Source: Modicisalibacter radicis
GTDB lineage: Bacteria > Pseudomonadota > Gammaproteobacteria > Pseudomonadales > Halomonadaceae
Assembly (NCBI RefSeq): GCF_900961225.1
Contig: NZ_CAAHFN010000054.1
Span: forward strand, 62,001 to 126,000
Direction: 5' to 3'
DNA length: 64,000 nt
Both the position numbers and the translations under genes were made by a program. The notes beneath the pieces were generated by a model, which searched no databases, was not told the origin of the DNA, and worked only from the letters and a program-made list of their open reading frames with translations. Position 1 is the stretch's first letter, and the number at the start of each line of letters is the position of its first letter. Shown here piece after piece: positions 47,836 to 55,905 of the stretch.

Positions 47836-49377
47836 TCAGGCATGTGTTGCCGGGGCGGAAGCTAGTTGCATGACGCTGACCTGATTGGCGTCGCCACGGT
47901 CGAGGAAACCGGTGACCTGGCCCTGGTGCATGACCATGATGCGATCGCTCATGCCGAGCACCTCGGGCAACTCGGAGGAGATCATGATCACGGCCACGCC
48001 TTCGCCGGCGAGCTCGGAAATCAGGCGATGGATCTCGGCCTTGGCGCCGACGTCGATGCCCCGCGTGGGTTCGTCCAGGATCAGGATGCGGGGCTTGGTC
48101 ATCAGCCAGCGCCCGATCAGCACCTTCTGCTGATTGCCGCCTGAGAGATTGCCGATGCGCTCTTCCAGATCCGGAGTCCTGACATCCAGTACCTGCTTCA
48201 TCCGCTCGCACTGCTGGTCAAGCCGGTGCTGGGCCACGAAGCTGCCATGGGTGTAGCCGTCGCGCAGCACGGCGATCTCCATGTTCTCCAGCACGGACAG
48301 GCTCAGAAACAGGCCGGTTTCCTTGCGGTCCTCGGTCAGCAGCGCCAGGCCATGCAGCATCGCCTGGTGCGGCGACTTGATCAGGATCTCCTGGCCATCG
48401 ATGGCGACCGAGCCGGCCGTGGCCGGCGTCACGCCGAACAGCGTCTCGGCCACGTTGGTCCGCCCCGACCCCACCAGGCCGGCAATCCCCAGGATTTCCC
48501 CGGCGTGCACATCAAAGCTGACCCCCTCGAAGACTCCCTCCAGCCCCAGGTCCTTCACCGCCAGCACGACATCGCCGATCGGCACCGTTTCCTTGGGAAA
48601 CAGCTGGGTCACCTCACGGCCCACCATCAAGCGGATGATCTCGTTGGCATCCAGCTCACTGGCCGGGGCCTCGTGGATGAACTGGCCATCGCGGAACACC
48701 GAGATGTCGTCGGCGATCTCGAAGACCTCGTCCATCTTGTGGGTGATGTAGATGATGCCCTTTCCCTGGTCACGCAGGTCGTTGATGATCCGGGACAGGT
48801 GTTCGACTTCGCGATCGGTCAGTGCCGAGGTCGGCTCGTCCATGATCAGCACTTCCGACTCGTACGAGACGGCCTTGGCGATCTCGACCATCTGCCGGCC
48901 GGCGATCGATAGGTGGCGCACTTCCAGCTCGGGATCCAGTTCGATCCCCAGTCGATCGAACAGGGCCTGGGTCCTGTCGGCCAACGCCGCGTGATCGACG
49001 AACCCCAGCGCGTTGAGCGGCTCGCGGCGAATCCAGATATTCTCGGCGATGGTCATGTACGGCATCAGGTTGAGCTCCTGATGAATCATGGCGATGCCGG
49101 CCTCGAGTGCGTCCAGGGGGCCAGTGAGTTGCAGAGGCCGCCCGTGCAGGCGCACCTCGCCATCGTCGGGCATGTAGACCCCGGCGATGATCTTCATCAG
49201 CGTCGACTTGCCGGCCCCGTTCTCGCCCATCAGGGCGTGCACCGTCCCGGCGCGGACGCGTAGCTGGACGTTGTCCAGGGCGACGACGCCGGGAAAGGTC
49301 TTGCGGGCATTGGCGACTTCGAGCAGGAATGGCGTGGAAGCCTGGATATGCGGTGCGGATGCAGTCGTTGCGACCAT
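47836..49377 (-). CDS. Sugar ABC transporter ATP-binding protein (CUT2 type, probable inositol)
   Basis: Energy-coupling subunit with two fused ABC domains in 513 residues. Domain 1 has Walker [13 protein letters not shown], signature [14 protein letters not shown] and Walker [14 protein letters not shown]. Domain 2 has the degenerate Walker [17 protein letters not shown] usual for CUT2 ATPases, signature [16 protein letters not shown] and [20 protein letters not shown]. It lies between the binding-protein and permease genes. Confidence 0.95.
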   Translation of the reverse strand: MVATTASAPHIQASTPFLLEVANARKTFPGVVALDNVQLRVRAGTVHALMGENGAGKSTLMKIIAGVYMPDDGEVRLHGRPLQLTGPLDALEAGIAMIHQELNLMPYMTIAENIWIRREPLNALGFVDHAALADRTQALFDRLGIELDPELEVRHLSIAGRQMVEIAKAVSYESEVLIMDEPTSALTDREVEHLSRIINDLRDQGKGIIYITHKMDEVFEIADDISVFRDGQFIHEAPASELDANEIIRLMVGREVTQLFPKETVPIGDVVLAVKDLGLEGVFEGVSFDVHAGEILGIAGLVGSGRTNVAETLFGVTPATAGSVAIDGQEILIKSPHQAMLHGLALLTEDRKETGLFLSLSVLENMEIAVLRDGYTHGSFVAQHRLDQQCERMKQVLDVRTPDLEERIGNLSGGNQQKVLIGRWLMTKPRILILDEPTRGIDVGAKAEIHRLISELAGEGVAVIMISSELPEVLGMSDRIMVMHQGQVTGFLDRGDANQVSVMQLASAPATHA

Positions 49378-49407
49378 GGTCGGCGTCCTCTATTCGCTCT
49401 CTCCGGA

Positions 49408-49425
49408 CTGGCGGATGCCCGCCAG
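49408..49425 (-). other. Stem-loop between the binding-protein and ATPase genes
   Basis: CTGGCGG (49408-49414) pairs with CCGCCAG (49419-49425), loop ATGC, without a U-tract. A hairpin after the binding-protein gene is a common device to keep that transcript more abundant than the membrane subunits. Confidence 0.45.
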
Positions 49426-49435
49426 CCCCATGCCA

Positions 49436-50350
49436 TCAGTTGAGGAAATCGTCGAGGTTGTCCCTGGTAACCAGCTTGAAGGGCACCATCTTGATCTTTT
49501 CCACGGGCTTGCCCTCGATCATGTCGATAGCGGTCTCGACCGCTCCGCCGCCCTGTCCCTGGGCGTCCTGAAAGACCGTGACGTCGAGCTCGCCACGCTG
49601 CATGGCTTCCAGCGCATCGCGTGTCGCGTCGATCCCGCCGACCACGATGGAATCGTCGGGAATGCCGGATTGCCGCATGGCAATCAGCGCGCCAAGCGCC
49701 ATCTCGTCGTTGTTGGCGGCAATAGCGTCTATGTCCTGACCGCCCACGATCCAGTTGTTCATCAGGTTGATGGCCTTGGTACGCTGATAGTCGGCCGGCT
49801 GCTCTTCGATGATCCGGATGTCGGGATACTTGGCCGCGACTTCCTTGACCCCTTCGGTGCGCTTGTGAGTGGCGCCTGAGGCTAGCTCGCCCAGCATAAT
49901 GGCCACGTTGCCCTTGCCATCGAGCTGCCTGGCCAGTTCCTCCATCTGCAGCGTCCCGGCCAGCTTCTGATCGGAGCCCACGAAGGCGACATCCTCTCTT
50001 TCGAGATCCTTGCCTTCCGGCTGACGATTGACGTAGACCAGCGGGATCTCTGCCGTGATGGCCGCCGCCGTCATCATCTGCGTCGCCGCGGTATCGACCG
50101 GATTGACGATTATCGCGTCGACCCCTTGTGCCGCGAGGCTCTGGACCTGGCTCAGCTGGCGGCCGATATCGCCCTGGGCATCGAGGAACTGGATATCCTG
50201 GCCCTCCTCGTCGGCGGTGGCCTGCATGGCGTTACGCATCGTGGTGAGGAAATTGTCGTCGAAGTAGGCGACGGAGACGCCGATGTTTGCCGCCAGCGCG
50301 GAGGTCGAGCAGGCGGCGAACAGGGCGGCTCCCAGCAATAGGCGTTTCAT
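49436..50350 (-). CDS. Sugar ABC transporter periplasmic binding protein (probable inositol)
   Basis: Captures the substrate in the periplasm. The 304-residue protein has a signal peptide (residues 1-20, ending STSALA). Then comes the type I periplasmic fold: IGVSVAYFDDNFLTTMRNAMQ, IQFLDAQGDIGRQLSQVQSL, QGVDAIIVNPVDTAAT, AANNDEMALGALIAMR. It resembles ribose- and inositol-binding proteins (RbsB/IbpA class). The start at 50350 has AAAGGAG at 8 nt. It is the first gene of the transporter operon, with the GGAA-N6-TTCC element 141-174 bp upstream. Confidence 0.92.
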   Translation of the reverse strand: MKRLLLGAALFAACSTSALAANIGVSVAYFDDNFLTTMRNAMQATADEEGQDIQFLDAQGDIGRQLSQVQSLAAQGVDAIIVNPVDTAATQMMTAAAITAEIPLVYVNRQPEGKDLEREDVAFVGSDQKLAGTLQMEELARQLDGKGNVAIMLGELASGATHKRTEGVKEVAAKYPDIRIIEEQPADYQRTKAINLMNNWIVGGQDIDAIAANNDEMALGALIAMRQSGIPDDSIVVGGIDATRDALEAMQRGELDVTVFQDAQGQGGGAVETAIDMIEGKPVEKIKMVPFKLVTRDNLDDFLN

Positions 50351-50490
50351 GTGAGGTACTCCTTTAGACATCTTGTTCTGTTTGTTAGGCGTCGTGGCCA
50401 TTGCGGCCCGTCTGTTGCAAGACGCGCCCTGGAACTTCGGGCGCAGCATTTAGAATTTAGATTCTATTTGAAATTTTTACAAAAAAATCA

Positions 50491-50524
50491 TTCTATACTT
50501 TGGTATATGTGGAACGTGCATTCC
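50491..50524 (-). promoter_or_regulatory. Candidate IolR operator upstream of the ABC transporter operon
   Basis: On the minus strand GGAATGCACGTTCC (50524-50511, GGAA-N6-TTCC), 6 nt, then ACCAAAGTATAGAA (50504-50491). The second block is identical to those at 52443-52456 and 62786-62799. From memory, GGAA-N6-TTCC was proposed as the recognition motif of the RpiR-type IolR in Sinorhizobium. Confidence 0.75.
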
Positions 50525-50547
50525 AACAGCATCCAGATCTCGCCAAC

Positions 50548-50569
50548 AAAAAACCCCGCCGAAGCGGGG
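50548..50569 (-). terminator. Terminator of the iolR-iolB transcript
   Basis: CCCCGC (50554-50559), loop CGAA, GCGGGG (50564-50569), with AAAAAA at 50548-50553 giving U6 on the minus strand, 62 nt after the iolB stop. It separates iolRB from the transporter operon. Confidence 0.85.
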
Positions 50570-50630
50570 AAGATGTGTCGTTCAACCAACTCTGCGGGCC
50601 TATCGAACTCTGCTATAAAAACACTTACTA

Positions 50631-51434
50631 TCAACTAGTTAGAATCCACTCATGAGCGGGATCGTTGCGAAACTTCCATTCTCGCTTCGGCCCGGCCATC
50701 ACGTTGAGATAGTAGAGCTCGTACCCATGTGGCACCCCGGCTGGATGATAGCCGCGTGGCACCATGACACAGTCGCCGTTCTCCACCGCCATGGCCTCAT
50801 CCAGAGAGCGGTCGTCGGTGTAGACCCGCTGGAACGCGAAGCCCTGAGACGGGTTCAGGCGATGATAGTAGGTCTCTTCGAGAATCGACTCGTACGGCAG
50901 GTCATCGACGTCGTGCTTGTGAGGCGGATAGCTCGACCAGTTGCCGGACGGCGTATAGACCTCGACCACCAGCAGGCTGTCGGCAGGCTCGGTCTCGGGC
51001 AGGATGTCCTGGATGTGACGAGTGTTGCTGCCGCTCCCCCGTGTCGCCCGCTTGACGTCGTCGGGGCCGATCAGCCGCGCCTCGTGATTGCCATGCCCCG
51101 GGGCGCTGCAGACCGCCACTTCCAGGTCGGTCAATGCTTCGAGGCTGTAGCTCACTCCGTCGGGCAGGTAGACCGAATAGGGAGGAATCTTCTCGAACAC
51201 GTCCATGCGCTCGCCGATGTCTTGCCAGTGCTGCTCGCCACTGGCGACATTGGCCCGCCCCGTGAGCAGGACCAGACAGTGTTCGCGAGAGCCGGTGTGG
51301 GATTCGAAACGTTGCCCTTTCTCGAGCCTGTGCACGCGAAAACCGACATGCTTCCAGCCAGCCGTTTCAGGCGTGACCTCGAGTACCTTGCCATGTTCAT
51401 CGGGCTGCTGGGGGCGTACCAGAAGCGAAGTCAT
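50631..51434 (-). CDS. iolB: 5-deoxy-glucuronate isomerase
   Basis: Converts 5-deoxy-D-glucuronate, the IolD product, to 2-deoxy-5-keto-D-gluconate. The 267 residues are a bicupin-like fold with the family motifs VGFRVHRLEKGQRFESHTGSREHCLVLLTG, SYPPHKHDVDDLPYESILEETYYHRLNP and MVPRGYHPAGVPHGYELYYLNVMAG carrying the His/Glu metal ligands. It is separated from the other catabolic genes, lying 63 bp downstream of the regulator iolR on the minus strand. Confidence 0.95.
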   Translation of the reverse strand: MTSLLVRPQQPDEHGKVLEVTPETAGWKHVGFRVHRLEKGQRFESHTGSREHCLVLLTGRANVASGEQHWQDIGERMDVFEKIPPYSVYLPDGVSYSLEALTDLEVAVCSAPGHGNHEARLIGPDDVKRATRGSGSNTRHIQDILPETEPADSLLVVEVYTPSGNWSSYPPHKHDVDDLPYESILEETYYHRLNPSQGFAFQRVYTDDRSLDEAMAVENGDCVMVPRGYHPAGVPHGYELYYLNVMAGPKREWKFRNDPAHEWILTS

Positions 51435-51497
51435 TAGCGCTGCCCTCCTCGTCTTCAGTCAGGTTCGTTCATTTGCATGATCCGTGAACGTCGGGGT

Positions 51498-52358
51498 TCA
51501 CCGCTTGGCCTTCGCCTCATCCTGTGCAGACTCGCTGGCCTTGTCCTGGCGTACGCCCAGGGCAATCGCCAGCGTCTGTGCCAGACACAAGGAGGCTGTC
51601 AGGCCACGAAAACTCTTCACTTCCGCCTCGTGCACCACCAGGCTGACATCGGCCAGTCGTGCCAGCGGGCTCAGGCTGGAGTCGGTGATCACCACCATGG
51701 GAATGCCCCGCTCCCTGGCCTCGGTCGCGGCATCCTGGGTTTCCTGGGCGTAGGGCGAGTAACTCACCACGAGCATGGCATCCCGGCTACCGATGGCCTT
51801 CGTCTGCTCGCCATGCATGCCACCCAGGCCGTCGACCAGGAAAGCCCGCTTGTCGATGTGATGCAGGGCATACGAAAAGTAGCTGGCCACCACGAAGCTG
51901 CGCCGCGCACCCAAGACATGGACGATCTCGGCGCGCTCGAGCACGTCCAGCGCCCGCTCCAGGTCGTGCGGATCGATACGACTCGGCAGCGCCTCGAGCA
52001 CTTCGCGGTTGGCCTCGGAAAACTCCCAGAGAAGCTGGGTGCTGTCGGGGGTCTCGCCGGTCGCGGTGCGCACCGCCCGAATGCGCTCGGCATAATTGGG
52101 CAGCTCGTCGACCAGCCGGGTCCGGAACAGCTGCTGCATTTCCGAGAAGCCCTTGAAGCCGAAGCTGTTGGCAAAGCGGATCAATGTCGAGGGCGTCACA
52201 CCGGCGCGTTCGGCCAGCTTGGCGACGGTGGCGAAGGCCACTTCCTGGGGATGATCGAGCAGAAAGCGCGCCGTCTGCTGCAGACGCCGGCTCAGGGCCG
52301 CGTACTCGGCCGTGATACGAGCTTCGAGTTCGGCAAAATCCTGCGGTAATTGATTCAT
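51498..52358 (-). CDS. iolR: RpiR-family transcriptional regulator, probable inositol regulator IolR
   Basis: Predicted repressor of the inositol genes. The 286 residues have an N-terminal HTH-6 domain (FATVAKLAERAGVTPSTLIRFANSFGFKGF, residues 42-71) and a C-terminal SIS sugar-phosphate sensor (about 120-250: IVHVLGARRSFVVASYFSYAL, LVVSYSPYAQETQDAATEARERGIPMVVITDS). RpiR-type IolR proteins regulate inositol genes in rhizobia. It is divergent from iolI and in an operon with iolB. One copy of the shared operator lies 65 bp upstream, consistent with autoregulation. The start is MNQLPQDFAELEAR at 52358. Confidence 0.88.
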   Translation of the reverse strand: MNQLPQDFAELEARITAEYAALSRRLQQTARFLLDHPQEVAFATVAKLAERAGVTPSTLIRFANSFGFKGFSEMQQLFRTRLVDELPNYAERIRAVRTATGETPDSTQLLWEFSEANREVLEALPSRIDPHDLERALDVLERAEIVHVLGARRSFVVASYFSYALHHIDKRAFLVDGLGGMHGEQTKAIGSRDAMLVVSYSPYAQETQDAATEARERGIPMVVITDSSLSPLARLADVSLVVHEAEVKSFRGLTASLCLAQTLAIALGVRQDKASESAQDEAKAKR

Positions 52359-52422
52359 TGAGGCCTGATCTCCGAGTTCGCTGCGCCGATGTGGCCTGGA
52401 TGAGTGACAGCCTAGGTGCAAT

Positions 52423-52456
52423 GGAACAAAAATTCCACACATACCAAAGTATAGAA
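52423..52456 (+). promoter_or_regulatory. Candidate IolR operator in the iolR/iolI region
   Basis: GGAACAAAAATTCC (52423-52436), 6 nt, ACCAAAGTATAGAA (52443-52456). The first block is identical to that upstream of the NCS1 gene. On the minus strand the second block reads TTCTATACT and contains a good -10 (TATACT) for iolR, so repressor binding could block iolR itself. Confidence 0.75.
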
Positions 52457-52694
52457 CAAAAAATTTAAATGATACAGAAACGGCACCCGCGCGACATCAA
52501 CGCGACCGTGCCCCCATTTCCGCCGCCTTCCCCTCGGCAGGAATGGCCACCGCGCTCTTACGTCTTTGGTCGCAGAAAACCGCTTCCCCGCGCATCTGTA
52601 GCCAGTCCATGACATCGAAAGCGACATATACCTGATTGTTTATTAAAAGATTTTACTGCCAGCTAGCGTAGAAAGCGCACATCGCGACGAAATT

Positions 52695-52728
52695 TTCCAA
52701 ATATTGATTTGATAGAACGCTTGTTCTA
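52695..52728 (+). promoter_or_regulatory. Weaker operator-like site and possible iolI promoter
   Basis: TTCC, then 14 nt, then TAGAAC (52695-52718) repeats the spacing of the second half of the shared element. It runs into a palindrome TAGAAC-GCTT-GTTCTA (52713-52728). A TTGATT (52704-52709) with TAGCCT 17 nt later is a possible promoter, giving a leader of about 70 nt for iolI. Confidence 0.4.
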
Positions 52729-52804
52729 GCCTCGTTTCATCGCAAGGGCCTGCCTCGGCATGGCCGATGCCGCGCCTCCGCTCGACGATCAAGAGAGAAC
52801 GACC

Positions 52805-53632
52805 ATGTCCCAGAAAGCCCCACGCTTCGCCTTGAACCACATGATCTGCCCACGCCTGAGCGTGAGAGAACTGATCGACGGCGCCGCCCGATTGGGTCTG
52901 AGCGCGGTCGAGTTGCGCAACGATGTCGGCGACAACAGCGTCCGGACGCTCGACCAGGCCCGTGAGGCCCGCCATCTGGCGCACGAGCGTGGAATCGAGA
53001 TCCTCAGCATCAATGCGCTCTATCCGTTCAACATCTGGAATGACGAGCGTAAAGAGCAGGCCGAGAACCTGGCCCAGCTGGTCGAGGCCTGCGGCGGACG
53101 CGGCCTGGTGCTCTGCCCGCTGGTCGATGCCGATCACGGCGCATCCGAGTCCGAAAAACGTGCCGGACTCAAGGACGCGCTGGCGGCCCTGGCCCCCATT
53201 CTCGGACGCTACGATCTGCAGGGCTTCGTCGAGCCGCTGGGGTTCCCGACTTCATCGCTGCGTACCAAGCAGGTGGCCGTCGACGCGATCCGCGAACTCG
53301 ACATGGCGCATCGTTTCAGCCTTGTCCACGACACCTTCCACCACGCCGGCGCCGGAGAACGGGGCCTGTTCCCCGAGTATACCGGCCTGGTGCATGTCTC
53401 GGGCCTCGAGGACGAGTCGGTCGACTTCGAGACCATGCTCGACGAACACCGTCTGCTGGTCGGCCCCGGCGACCGTCTGGACAGCATCGGTCAGGTGCGG
53501 CAGCTGCTCGCGGGGGGCTACGACCAGTACATTTCCTTCGAGCCCTTCGCACCGGCGGTCTGCAACCTGGATGACCCGTTCACGGCCATTCGGGGCAGCA
53601 TGGACGAGATTCGCCGCGGGCTGGCCGCCTGA
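52805..53632 (+). CDS. iolI: Inosose isomerase, IolI-like TIM barrel
   Basis: Xylose-isomerase-like TIM barrel, predicted to interconvert 2-keto-myo-inositol and 1-keto-D-chiro-inositol so that D-chiro-inositol can enter the pathway. The 275 residues include LGLSAVELRNDVGDN, IEILSINALYPFN, FVEPLGFPTSSLRT and the metal site HDTFHHAGAGE with GYDQYISFEPF. The start at 52805 (MSQKAPRFALNHM) follows an AGAGAG; an upstream in-frame start at 52760 is less likely. It is the first gene of iolI-iolH-iolG. The assignment is by fold and context, because this superfamily also contains IolE and other epimerases. Confidence 0.8.
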   Translation: MSQKAPRFALNHMICPRLSVRELIDGAARLGLSAVELRNDVGDNSVRTLDQAREARHLAHERGIEILSINALYPFNIWNDERKEQAENLAQLVEACGGRGLVLCPLVDADHGASESEKRAGLKDALAALAPILGRYDLQGFVEPLGFPTSSLRTKQVAVDAIRELDMAHRFSLVHDTFHHAGAGERGLFPEYTGLVHVSGLEDESVDFETMLDEHRLLVGPGDRLDSIGQVRQLLAGGYDQYISFEPFAPAVCNLDDPFTAIRGSMDEIRRGLAA

Positions 53633-53675
53633 ACCATGCCATCAACAAATAAACGCCGATCGTGAGGAGCCTCGC

Positions 53676-54578
53676 ATGAAAATCGCCCTGGACCCGTTCA
53701 TGCACCGCCATGTACCGCTCGACGACCTGCCGCGACTGGCCGCCAAACTGGGGTACGAGCATATCGAGCTGTCGCCGCGTGCCGATTTTCTCGACTGGTT
53801 CGTGCATCCGCGCGTCTACCCCCAGCGCCTGAACAGCTTCAAGAAGTCCCTCAGTGATCACGGTGTCCAGCTCTCCTCGCTGCTGCCCATGTACCGCTGG
53901 GCCAGTCCCCACGAGGACGAGCGTCAGGCCGCGGTGAAGTACTGGAAGAAAGCCATCGAGATCGCCGTGGAACTGGGCGTGGACACCATGAATTCCGAGA
54001 TGGGGCGCGGCCCCCATCCCGAGCGCGGCAGCTGTTCGAGCTGCTGCCAGGGCGGCGCCACCACCGAGTCCAGCGAAGCGTCCTGGTGGCGCTCCATGGA
54101 GGAGCTGGTGCCAATCCTCGAGCGCGAAGGCATCCAGCTCAACATCGAGCCCCACCCCGACGACTTCGTCGAGACGCTGCACCCGGCCGTGGACATGATC
54201 CGCACGGTCGACTCGAGCAACGTCAAGTTCCTCTATTGCGCACCGCACACCTTCCATTTCGGCGACGACATGGAGCAGATGATTCGCGACTGTGCACCGG
54301 TGCTGGCCCATGTACATGTCGCCGATACCTTCAACCACAAGGCCTCCTCGGGGCTGCGCTACATCATCAACCCGCCGGGGTCCACCGCACGCGTTCACCA
54401 GCATCTCAATATCGGTGAAGGCGAGGTGGACTGGGACCTGTTCTTCAGGACGCTCGCCGATGTCGGCTTCGACGGCATCATGACCGCCTGCGTCTTCGCC
54501 TGGGAAGAACGCGCCGAGCAGTCCTCGCGCTTCATGCGCGAGGAGATCCAGCGCTACGTCGACAAATACTGGAAATAA
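53676..54578 (+). CDS. iolH: Sugar phosphate isomerase/epimerase, IolH-like
   Basis: TIM-barrel protein of the inositol gene set whose exact reaction is unsettled. The 300 residues match IolH end to end: MKIALDPFMHRHVPLDDLP, YEHIELSPRADFLDWF, VKYWKKAIEIAVELGVDTMNSE, LNIEPHPDDFVETLHPAVDMIRT, YCAPHTFHFGDDM, LAHVHVADTFNH and FDGIMTACVFAWEERA. A Cys-rich insert (Cys120, Cys123, Cys124 in GSCSSCCQGG) sits in a surface loop. It has TGAGGAG upstream and lies 43 bp after iolI. Confidence 0.88.
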   Translation: MKIALDPFMHRHVPLDDLPRLAAKLGYEHIELSPRADFLDWFVHPRVYPQRLNSFKKSLSDHGVQLSSLLPMYRWASPHEDERQAAVKYWKKAIEIAVELGVDTMNSEMGRGPHPERGSCSSCCQGGATTESSEASWWRSMEELVPILEREGIQLNIEPHPDDFVETLHPAVDMIRTVDSSNVKFLYCAPHTFHFGDDMEQMIRDCAPVLAHVHVADTFNHKASSGLRYIINPPGSTARVHQHLNIGEGEVDWDLFFRTLADVGFDGIMTACVFAWEERAEQSSRFMREEIQRYVDKYWK

Positions 54579-54590
54579 CGAGGAATCATC

Positions 54591-55601
54591 ATGACTGTCA
54601 GAATCGGCATCATCGGTACCGGCATGATCGGCGAAGAGCATGCACGGCGCATCACCCACTACCTCACCGGCGGACGCATCGTCGCCGTCAGCGACGTCAA
54701 TGCCGACCAGGCACGCGCGGTCGTCGACCGCCTCGGTCTGGATGCCAGGGTCTACGACAGCGGCCTGGCGCTGATCCAGGCCGACGATGTCGACGCCGTC
54801 ATGGTGACTTCATGGGGCGGCACTCACGAAGAGTATGTGCTTGCCGCCATCCAGGCCGGCAAGTACGTGTTCTGCGAAAAGCCGCTGGCCGACACCGCTC
54901 AGGGTTGTCGCAACATCGTCGATGCCGAGATCGATGCCGGCAAGCGCCGGGTTCAGGTCGGCTTCATGCGTCGCTACGACAGCGGCTATCGGCTGATGAA
55001 AGAAGCCATCGGCGCCAACCGCCTCGGCGCGCCGTTGATGATCCATGCCGCGCACCGCAACCCGACGGTGCCGGAGCGCTACGTCACGCCCATGGCGATC
55101 CACGACACCCTGATCCACGAGCTGGATACCTTCCGCTGGCTGCTCGATGACGACTTTGCCACCGCTCAGGTGATCTTTCCGCGCAAGACACGCCACGCCC
55201 ACGACAAGGTCGAGGATCCGCAGATCGTGCTGCTCGAGACCACCCAGGGCGTGCGCATCGACGTCGAGATTTTCGTCAACTGCCAGTACGGCTACGACAT
55301 CCAGTGCGACGTGGTCGGCGAAGAGGGCATTGCCCGACTGCCCGAACCGCAGAGCCTGACTTTCCGCCAGGCCGGACAGCGCTCCAACGAGATCCTGCAG
55401 GACTGGAAGAAACGTTTCGGCGATGCCTTCGATGTCGAACTCCAGGCCTTCATCGATGGTGTCGCCAGCGGCAAGGTCGGCGGTCCGTCGTCCTGGGATG
55501 GCTACGCAGCGGCGATTGCCAGCGATGCCTGCGTCAAGGCGCAGGAGAGCGGAAAGATCGAAAACGTGAAGATGCCCGAGCGTCCCGCCTTCTACGCCTG
55601 A
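54591..55601 (+). CDS. iolG: myo-Inositol 2-dehydrogenase
   Basis: First catabolic step, oxidising myo-inositol to 2-keto-myo-inositol with NAD+. The 336 residues carry the Rossmann motif [17 protein letters not shown] and the catalytic Lys97 (CEKPLA), Asp172 and His176 ([13 protein letters not shown]) at exactly the positions known for the Bacillus enzyme. It lies 12 bp after iolH and ends the iolI-iolH-iolG group; 304 bp separate it from iolC. Confidence 0.95.
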   Translation: MTVRIGIIGTGMIGEEHARRITHYLTGGRIVAVSDVNADQARAVVDRLGLDARVYDSGLALIQADDVDAVMVTSWGGTHEEYVLAAIQAGKYVFCEKPLADTAQGCRNIVDAEIDAGKRRVQVGFMRRYDSGYRLMKEAIGANRLGAPLMIHAAHRNPTVPERYVTPMAIHDTLIHELDTFRWLLDDDFATAQVIFPRKTRHAHDKVEDPQIVLLETTQGVRIDVEIFVNCQYGYDIQCDVVGEEGIARLPEPQSLTFRQAGQRSNEILQDWKKRFGDAFDVELQAFIDGVASGKVGGPSSWDGYAAAIASDACVKAQESGKIENVKMPERPAFYA

Positions 55602-55905
55602 ACCGGGCTGGGAGCCTAAAGGCCCGTCTTGCCAACCGAAGGCGGATCCACACGGGACAGCCATGCCCGAACGAGCAGGGCATGGCCCCCGCTCCTCCAT
55701 CCGCGCAGTGCGCGAAAGTCGTTTTTGCCGGCTCGGGATGATGTTCGGAACGCAAAGGGAATTTATATTCTATATATTGAGATTTTGGAATTTTAATTCT
55801 ATAGTTTTTCACACCCCCTTGACGTGACTACACCCTCAGTGGCCGGAAGTACCTGACACCAGGCTCAAGCAGGCATACGGCGAGGGCCCAACGCAGGAAA
55901 ACGCT
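55602..55905. other. iolG-iolC intergenic region
   Basis: 304 bp with no gene. A hairpin CCATGCCC-N9-GGGCATGG (55661-55685) lies 60 bp past iolG without a T-run. An AT-rich block at 55755-55815 contains two degenerate copies of the operator half (listed separately) and probably the iolC promoter. Confidence 0.6.
55758..55800 (+). promoter_or_regulatory. Two degenerate operator-like sites upstream of iolC
   Basis: GGAATTTATATTCT (55758-55771) and GGAATTTTAATTCT (55787-55800) both read GGAA-N6-TTCT, one base off GGAA-N6-TTCC, with starts 29 bp apart. Each runs into TTCTATA, which is part of the reverse complement of the second conserved block. They would place iolC-iolD-iolE-mmsA under the same regulator. 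Confidence 0.5.

Larger units (their letters stand above)
52359..52804. other. iolR/iolI divergent control region
   Basis: 446 bp with no gene. The left end holds the operator at 52423-52456. The middle (52480-52640) shows nothing recognisable. 52640-52740 is AT-rich and holds a second, weaker copy of the operator architecture at 52695-52728, probably at the iolI promoter. Confidence 0.7.
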
